Shown here in pieces: positions 7,238-10,555 of a DNA stretch of 10,555 bases. The position numbers and the translations under genes are program-made. The DNA comes from Chromatiales bacterium. GTDB taxonomy: Bacteria > Pseudomonadota > Gammaproteobacteria > Chromatiales > Chromatiaceae. The stretch spans positions 1 through 10,555 of the forward strand of contig JANTHH010000086.1 of NCBI GenBank assembly GCA_024762485.1. The letters run 5' to 3'. Position 1 is the stretch's first letter. Each line of letters begins with the position of its first letter. The notes beneath the pieces are model-generated. The model saw only the letters and a program-made list of their open reading frames with translations. It had not been told where the DNA came from and did not search any database.

Positions 7238-8428
7238 TCAGACATATTGCCCGGCGCACCAGCCGGAGGACCAGGCCCACTGGAAGTTGTAGCCACCGAG
7301 CCAGCCGGTCACATCCACCACCTCGCCGATGAAGAACAGGTCGGGAATCTCCCGAGCCGCCAGGGTCTTCGACGACAAGGCATCGCAGTCCACGCCACCC
7401 CGGGTCACCTCGGCGGTACGGTAACCCTCGCTGCCGTTGGGTGTGAGCTTCCATGCCTTGAACTGCTGCACCACTGATTGCAGCGTCGCCAATGGGATGT
7501 CCTGAAGGCCCATCGCCAGCAGCTGGCCGTCGATGAAACGGTCCACCAGCCGCTTCGGAAGGTGTGCAGACAACAGGGTCCGCAGCTTTTTCCCGACCCC
7601 GGCGCGCTGCTGTTCGACAAGCACCGGCAGCAGGTCGATTGCGGGCAGCAGGTCGATGGTGACCGACTCGCCGGGCTGCCAGTAGTTGGAGATCTGCAGG
7701 ATCGCCGGCCCACTGAGGCCGCGATGGGTGAAGAGAATGTTCTCGCGGAAGCTGGCCAGCTCGTTGCTGACCCGGCTGTCCACCGCGATGCCGGACAGGG
7801 GGGCGAAGCGTGACTTGTCATCCGGCCTGAGGGTGAACGGTGCCAGCCCCGCCGACGGTGGCCACACCCGGATGCCGAACTGCTCCGCCACCTTGTAGCC
7901 GAAGGGCGAGGCGCCCATGGTGGGGATGGACTGCCCGCCGCTGGCGATCACCAGCGATTCACAGGCCAGCACGCCCTGGCTGGTGGTCAGGATGAAACCC
8001 CCTGCCTCCAGTCGCTCGATGGCTTCCACCTCGACCCCGAGGCGGATCGCAGTACCGGCCTGTTCGCATTCGGCCAGCAGCATGTCGAGGATGTCCTTCG
8101 AACTGTTGTCGCAGAACAGCTGGCCGTGATCGCGCTCATGAAAGGGGATGCCGTGCTTGTCGACCAGCGCGATGAAGTCCCACTGGGTGTAACGGTGGAG
8201 CGCCGACTTGCAGAAGTGCGGGTTGTGGGAGAGATAGTTTTCCGCATCCACCGAGTGGTTGGTGAAGTTGCACTTGCCGCCACCGGACATGCGGATCTTG
8301 TTGCCTGGTTTACGCGCGTGATCGACCACCAGCACGTCGCGTCCGCGCTGCCCGGCGCTGGCGGCACACATCAGCCCGGCGGCACCGGCGCCGATGATGA
8401 CCACCTCATGCTGTTCGACGTCGGACAT
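7238..8428 (-). CDS. HI0933/YhiN-family NAD(P)/FAD-dependent flavoprotein
   Basis: A 396-residue flavoprotein of the HI0933-like family (YhiN, BaiN). The FAD dinucleotide motif GAGAAG is at residues 13-18, the family signature SGGGKCNFTN at 48-57, a middle ASGGQSIPTMGASPFGYKVA segment, and the C-terminal FAD-contact motif GEVVDVTGWLGGYNFQWAWSSG. The length is typical for the family. The physiological reaction is not settled for most members; BaiN-type relatives reduce bile-acid intermediates in gut clostridia, but that role should not be transferred here. The protein should be cytoplasmic. It starts 24 bp after the methyltransferase gene, with no strong Shine-Dalgarno sequence, suggesting translational coupling, and it is followed 56 bp later by motY. 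Confidence 0.87.
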   Translation of the reverse strand: MSDVEQHEVVIIGAGAAGLMCAASAGQRGRDVLVVDHARKPGNKIRMSGGGKCNFTNHSVDAENYLSHNPHFCKSALHRYTQWDFIALVDKHGIPFHERDHGQLFCDNSSKDILDMLLAECEQAGTAIRLGVEVEAIERLEAGGFILTTSQGVLACESLVIASGGQSIPTMGASPFGYKVAEQFGIRVWPPSAGLAPFTLRPDDKSRFAPLSGIAVDSRVSNELASFRENILFTHRGLSGPAILQISNYWQPGESVTIDLLPAIDLLPVLVEQQRAGVGKKLRTLLSAHLPKRLVDRFIDGQLLAMGLQDIPLATLQSVVQQFKAWKLTPNGSEGYRTAEVTRGGVDCDALSSKTLAAREIPDLFFIGEVVDVTGWLGGYNFQWAWSSGWCAGQYV

Positions 8429-8452
8429 CGGATCAGTGGTGCATGCGCGGCT

Positions 8453-9034
8453 TCATGCCGTGACCCGCTGGGCGATCATCATCGCCAGGCCGCGCTCACC
8501 ACGGCTGCAGTCGCCCAATTCGCCTTCTTCGCGGTAGTAGCGCAGGCGCAGGCCGGGGAACAGATGCAATAACTCATTGGGTGCAAGCCGGAATGCCGGG
8601 TTGGCCGGTCCCAGGCCCGCAGGCGAGTCCTGGCTGAAGGTTTGATAGCAGAGCACACCGCCGGGTCTCAGCGCGGCCAGGATGGCCGGGCACAGTGTAC
8701 GCTCGAGAAAATGGCTGACCAGGATCAGGTCGAAAGTGTCAGGCCCCGGGGGTTCAACGGTGATATCGCGCAACGCGGTATCGACCTGTAATCCCTGTCT
8801 GTCCGCCGCCCGACGCAGCCGCTCAAGTGCTGTTGCGGCATAGTCCCAGGCGCTGACGTGATACCCCTGCCCGGCCAGCCACAAGGTATTGGCACCACGA
8901 CCGCAGGCGAGATCCAGCGCCCTGCCCGGTCCCTGCAGCAGATGGGCATTGCGCGTGAGCACAGCCGCCACGGAACCGAGATCATCGGCCCCGGCGTGAC
9001 GGCTTTCCCACTGATTGCGCCGGTCGTCGCCCAA
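8453..9034 (-). CDS. Class I SAM-dependent methyltransferase (TehB/thiopurine-MT-like fold)
   Basis: A 193-residue protein with a methyltransferase core. Motif I is ALDLACGRGAN (residues 39-49), followed by the acidic strand SAWDYAATAL, then DTFDLILVSHFLERTL as the motif IV region and LRPGGVLCYQTF as the motif after it. This is the TehB/Methyltransf_25-like type; the substrate is unknown. The N-terminal WESRHAG resembles the WDxRYA opening of this group. The frame starts with TTG at 9034, five bases after the metZ stop; an AGGA overlapping that stop codon could serve as ribosome binding site, although the spacer is short. This suggests translational coupling to metZ. The position right behind a SAM-riboswitch-controlled methionine gene is noteworthy because the enzyme consumes SAM. 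Confidence 0.8.
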   Translation of the reverse strand: MGDDRRNQWESRHAGADDLGSVAAVLTRNAHLLQGPGRALDLACGRGANTLWLAGQGYHVSAWDYAATALERLRRAADRQGLQVDTALRDITVEPPGPDTFDLILVSHFLERTLCPAILAALRPGGVLCYQTFSQDSPAGLGPANPAFRLAPNELLHLFPGLRLRYYREEGELGDCSRGERGLAMMIAQRVTA

Positions 9035-9039
9035 GGGTC

Positions 9040-10224
9040 CTAGCCGGCCAGGCCCCGCGCCAGGTCGGCCTGGATGTCGGCAATGTCCTCCAGGCCCACG
9101 GCGACGCGCACCAGTCCGTCGCCGATACCGGCCAGCGCACGTTCCTCGGGCGACAGGCGACCGTGGGTGGTGGTCGCCGGGTGGGTGATGGTGGACTTGG
9201 TATCACCCAGGTTGGCGGTGATCGACAGCATCCGTGTGTGATCGATCAGGCGCCAGGCAGCCGCCTGTCCGCCCTCCAGCTCGAACGAGAGTATGCCGCC
9301 CGCACCGCTCTGCTGGGCCCTGCCCAGTGCGTACTGTGGATGCGACTCCAGCCCGGGGTAGAACACCCGGCGGACACCCGCCTGCTGCTCCAGCCAGTGA
9401 GCCAGCGCGGTGGCGTTGGCGGTGTGCGCCGCCATGCGGATCTTCAGGGTCTCCAGACCCTTGAGGAACACCCAGGCGTTGAAGGGGCTCATGGTCGGTC
9501 CGGCGGTGCGCAGCACACCGTAGACCTCCTCGCCGACGACCTCATGACCACCGACCACCGCACCACCCATGCAGCGTCCCTGGCCATCGAGGTATTTGGT
9601 GGCAGAGTGAATGACGATGTCTGCACCCAGTGCCAGCGGCTTCTGTAGCACCGGGGTGCAGAAGCAGTTGTCCACTGCCAGCAGGCAACCCTTGCTATGG
9701 GCGAGCTCGGCCAATGCGCGGATGTCACCGATCTCGGTCAGCGGATTCGACGGGGTCTCCAGGAACAGCAGCCGGGTCTCCGGCCGGATGGCCTGTTCCC
9801 AGGCATCGAGATCGGTCAGCGGCACGTAGCTGGTGTCGATGCCGAAGCGACTCAGGTACTTGTTGAACAGCACCACGGTGCTGCCGAAGATGCTGGCCGA
9901 GCTGACCATGTGATCGCCCGCTTTCAGCACGCCCATGCAGGCGGCCAGGATCGCCGCCATGCCCGAGGCGGTGGCGACACAGCGCTCGCCACCCTCGAGT
10001 ACCGCCAGCCGCTCCTCGAAGGTACGCACGGTGGGGTTGGTGAAGCGGGAATAAATGTTGCCATGGCGTTCGCCGGCGAAGGTGGCCGCGGCCTCCGCCG
10101 CGCTGGCAAAGACGTAACTGGAGGTGGGAAAGATCGGCTCTGAGTGTTCGCCCTCCGGTGTACGGTGGTGGCCGGTGCGTATGGCCAGGGTGGCATCGCC
10201 CCATTCAGCTTCGAACTCGTCCAT
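9040..10224 (-). CDS. metZ: O-succinylhomoserine sulfhydrylase
   Basis: A 394-residue PLP enzyme of the Cys/Met metabolism family, which forms homocysteine from O-succinylhomoserine and sulfide in methionine biosynthesis. The PLP lysine is Lys210 in HSATKYLDGQG. YSRFTNPTVRTFEERLAVLEGGE, ATASGMAAI, LLFLETPSNPL and AVDNCFCTPVLQKPL are family motifs, and the length fits Pseudomonas MetZ. The N-terminal EWGDATLAIRTGHHRT and the position next to purF favour metZ over metB or metC. ATG codons exist at 10236 and 10224; the second is chosen because GGAG lies six bases before it. The gene is preceded by a predicted SAM-II riboswitch with terminator, so expression should fall when SAM is high. It probably heads an operon with three downstream genes. 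Confidence 0.92.
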   Translation of the reverse strand: MDEFEAEWGDATLAIRTGHHRTPEGEHSEPIFPTSSYVFASAAEAAATFAGERHGNIYSRFTNPTVRTFEERLAVLEGGERCVATASGMAAILAACMGVLKAGDHMVSSASIFGSTVVLFNKYLSRFGIDTSYVPLTDLDAWEQAIRPETRLLFLETPSNPLTEIGDIRALAELAHSKGCLLAVDNCFCTPVLQKPLALGADIVIHSATKYLDGQGRCMGGAVVGGHEVVGEEVYGVLRTAGPTMSPFNAWVFLKGLETLKIRMAAHTANATALAHWLEQQAGVRRVFYPGLESHPQYALGRAQQSGAGGILSFELEGGQAAAWRLIDHTRMLSITANLGDTKSTITHPATTTHGRLSPEERALAGIGDGLVRVAVGLEDIADIQADLARGLAG

Positions 10225-10230
10225 CGGGAT

Positions 10231-10234
10231 CTCC
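10231..10234 (-). promoter_or_regulatory. Shine-Dalgarno sequence that decides the metZ start
   Basis: GGAG on the minus strand, six bases before the ATG at 10224. It overlaps the alternative upstream ATG (10236), which itself has no good ribosome binding site, so the downstream start is preferred. Confidence 0.55.
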
Positions 10235-10258
10235 ATCGTTCACGTTCTTTCGGCGGGC

Positions 10259-10291
10259 AAAAAAAAACCGCCCCGGCACAGCCAAAGCAGG
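10259..10291 (-). terminator. Intrinsic terminator in the metZ leader
   Basis: Read on the minus strand, CCTGCTTTGGC and GCCGGGGCGG form a stem of ten pairs (three are T-G wobbles, one T is bulged) around a TGT loop, followed directly by nine T. It lies between the predicted SAM-II aptamer and metZ. Its 5' arm is shared with the antiterminator hairpin, so only one of the two can form. It is the predicted off-state of the switch. Confidence 0.75.
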
Positions 10292-10307
10292 TTGCCCTCG
10301 CTTTAGC
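10281..10307 (-). promoter_or_regulatory. Predicted antiterminator hairpin of the metZ leader
   Basis: On the minus strand GCTAAAGC pairs with GCTTTGGC over eight base pairs (one wobble), continues after a bulged G with AGG/CCT, and closes with the stable GNRA tetraloop GCAA. The 5' arm uses the GCTAAA and GAGGG bases that the SAM-II pseudoknot needs, and the 3' arm uses the 5' arm of the terminator. SAM binding would therefore remove the antiterminator and free the terminator. Confidence 0.65.
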
Positions 10308-10348
10308 GGTATTTATTGTGCGCCCGCAATCTGGGACAAATCGGCGCA
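10295..10348 (-). ncRNA. SAM-II (SAM-alpha) riboswitch aptamer upstream of metZ
   Basis: Read on the minus strand, this 54-base segment matches the known SAM-II H-type pseudoknot. P1 is TGCGCC (10348-10343) with GGCGCA (10324-10319), six pairs. The loop has the conserved GATTTG (10342-10337), then CCC (10335-10333) and ATTGC (10330-10326). The 3' part has ATAAAT, the conserved GCTAA (10307-10303) that pairs with the TTGC region, and GGG (10297-10295) that pairs with CCC. Order, spacing and total length agree with the env87-type aptamer of about 52 bases. SAM-II elements are known mostly from alphaproteobacteria, upstream of methionine genes such as metA, metX and metZ, so the target gene fits. 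Recognition is by eye, without a covariance-model score. Confidence 0.85.
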
Positions 10349-10355
10349 TGCAGAA

Positions 10356-10364
10356 ACTCTATCA
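10356..10364 (-). promoter_or_regulatory. Possible extended -10 promoter of the metZ leader
   Basis: TGATAGAGT on the minus strand resembles an extended -10 element (TGn followed by TAGAGT, four of six matches). The -35 region is poor. A start point about seven bases downstream would fall at 10349-10348, exactly at the first base of the aptamer P1 stem, which is what a short-leader riboswitch needs. Read-through from purF would be the alternative source of transcript. Confidence 0.35.
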
Positions 10365-10413
10365 GAAGCTTACGGCCTGATGTAGGGAGACACCGGCTGC
10401 TCCCGGTCGGTGA

Positions 10414-10555
10414 TCAGGCCTCGTTGTGCAGCTCGATGATGTTGCCGAGCTGTCCCGCCTCGCGCTTCTGCTTGGCGCCGTCGTTGCGCTGGTCCTCGAG
10501 ATGATCGAGATAATCCGCATCGACATCGCCGGTGACATATTCGCCGCTGAACACC
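10414..10555 (-). CDS. purF: Amidophosphoribosyltransferase, C-terminal end (partial)
   Basis: The last 46 codons of a gene that enters from the right edge, ending with TGA at 10416-10414. The translation begins VFSGEYVTGDVDADYL and ends IIELHNEA. This matches the C-terminus of gammaproteobacterial PurF, which has VFNGxYVTxDVDxxYL and ends in xxMHNEG. PurF catalyses the first committed step of purine synthesis, from PRPP and glutamine, in the cytoplasm. The catalytic N-terminal part lies outside the window. The purF-metZ order is known from Pseudomonas and relatives. A weak hairpin, ACCGG-gagcag-CCGGT, lies just after the stop but has no T-tract, so some read-through into metZ is possible. 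Confidence 0.88.
   Translation of the reverse strand, partial: VFSGEYVTGDVDADYLDHLEDQRNDGAKQKREAGQLGNIIELHNEA

Noticed and set aside
7182..7454. Upstream extension of the motY frame into the flavoprotein gene
   Set aside because: It would overlap the conserved C-terminus of the flavoprotein by about 200 bp and bury the signal peptide inside the protein.

Overview
The window (about 63% G+C by eye, ten intact protein genes, two partial ones) looks like a chromosomal segment of a gammaproteobacterium, probably of the Chromatiales or a related sulfur-oxidiser lineage. The evidence is a purF-metZ neighbourhood, a MotY-type flagellar protein, and a Prx/Grx fusion next to a glutathione-reductase homologue that closely resembles the glutathione amide system of Marichromatium gracile. 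The taxonomic call is an inference from gene content.

Left part, 1-3544: the last two transmembrane segments of a P-type cation ATPase (+) converge with a small SAM-dependent methyltransferase (-). After an AT-rich regulatory gap come garA (peroxiredoxin-glutaredoxin fusion) and garB (NADH-type glutathione amide reductase), both on +. Together they would form a peroxide-reducing chain: NADH to GarB to glutathione (amide) to the Grx domain to the Prx domain to peroxide. A 149-bp structured repeat with three near-identical palindromes sits between the two genes.

Middle, 3545-6284: a GNAT acetyltransferase (+) whose stop codon abuts that of a convergent DyP-type haem peroxidase (-). Divergent from the peroxidase is a protein with an N-terminal peptidoglycan-binding domain and a C-terminal M15-type zinc peptidase domain. 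A MITE-like dispersed repeat with inverted ends and a 24-bp tandem duplication fills the gap to the next gene.

Right part, 6285-10555, all on the minus strand: purF (3' end), then metZ (O-succinylhomoserine sulfhydrylase), a class I methyltransferase starting with TTG, a HI0933/YhiN-family flavoprotein, and motY. The gaps of 5, 24 and 56 bp after metZ suggest one transcription unit.

The most notable find lies in the purF-metZ gap. On the minus strand there is a very good match to a SAM-II (metA/SAM-alpha) riboswitch aptamer: a P1 stem, the GATTTG loop, the CCC/GGG pseudoknot and the GCTAAA core. It is followed by an antiterminator hairpin and an intrinsic terminator that cannot form together. 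This predicts that high SAM switches off metZ, and with it the downstream methyltransferase, flavoprotein and motY, by transcription attenuation. No CRISPR array, tRNA, rRNA, insertion sequence or phage gene was recognised.
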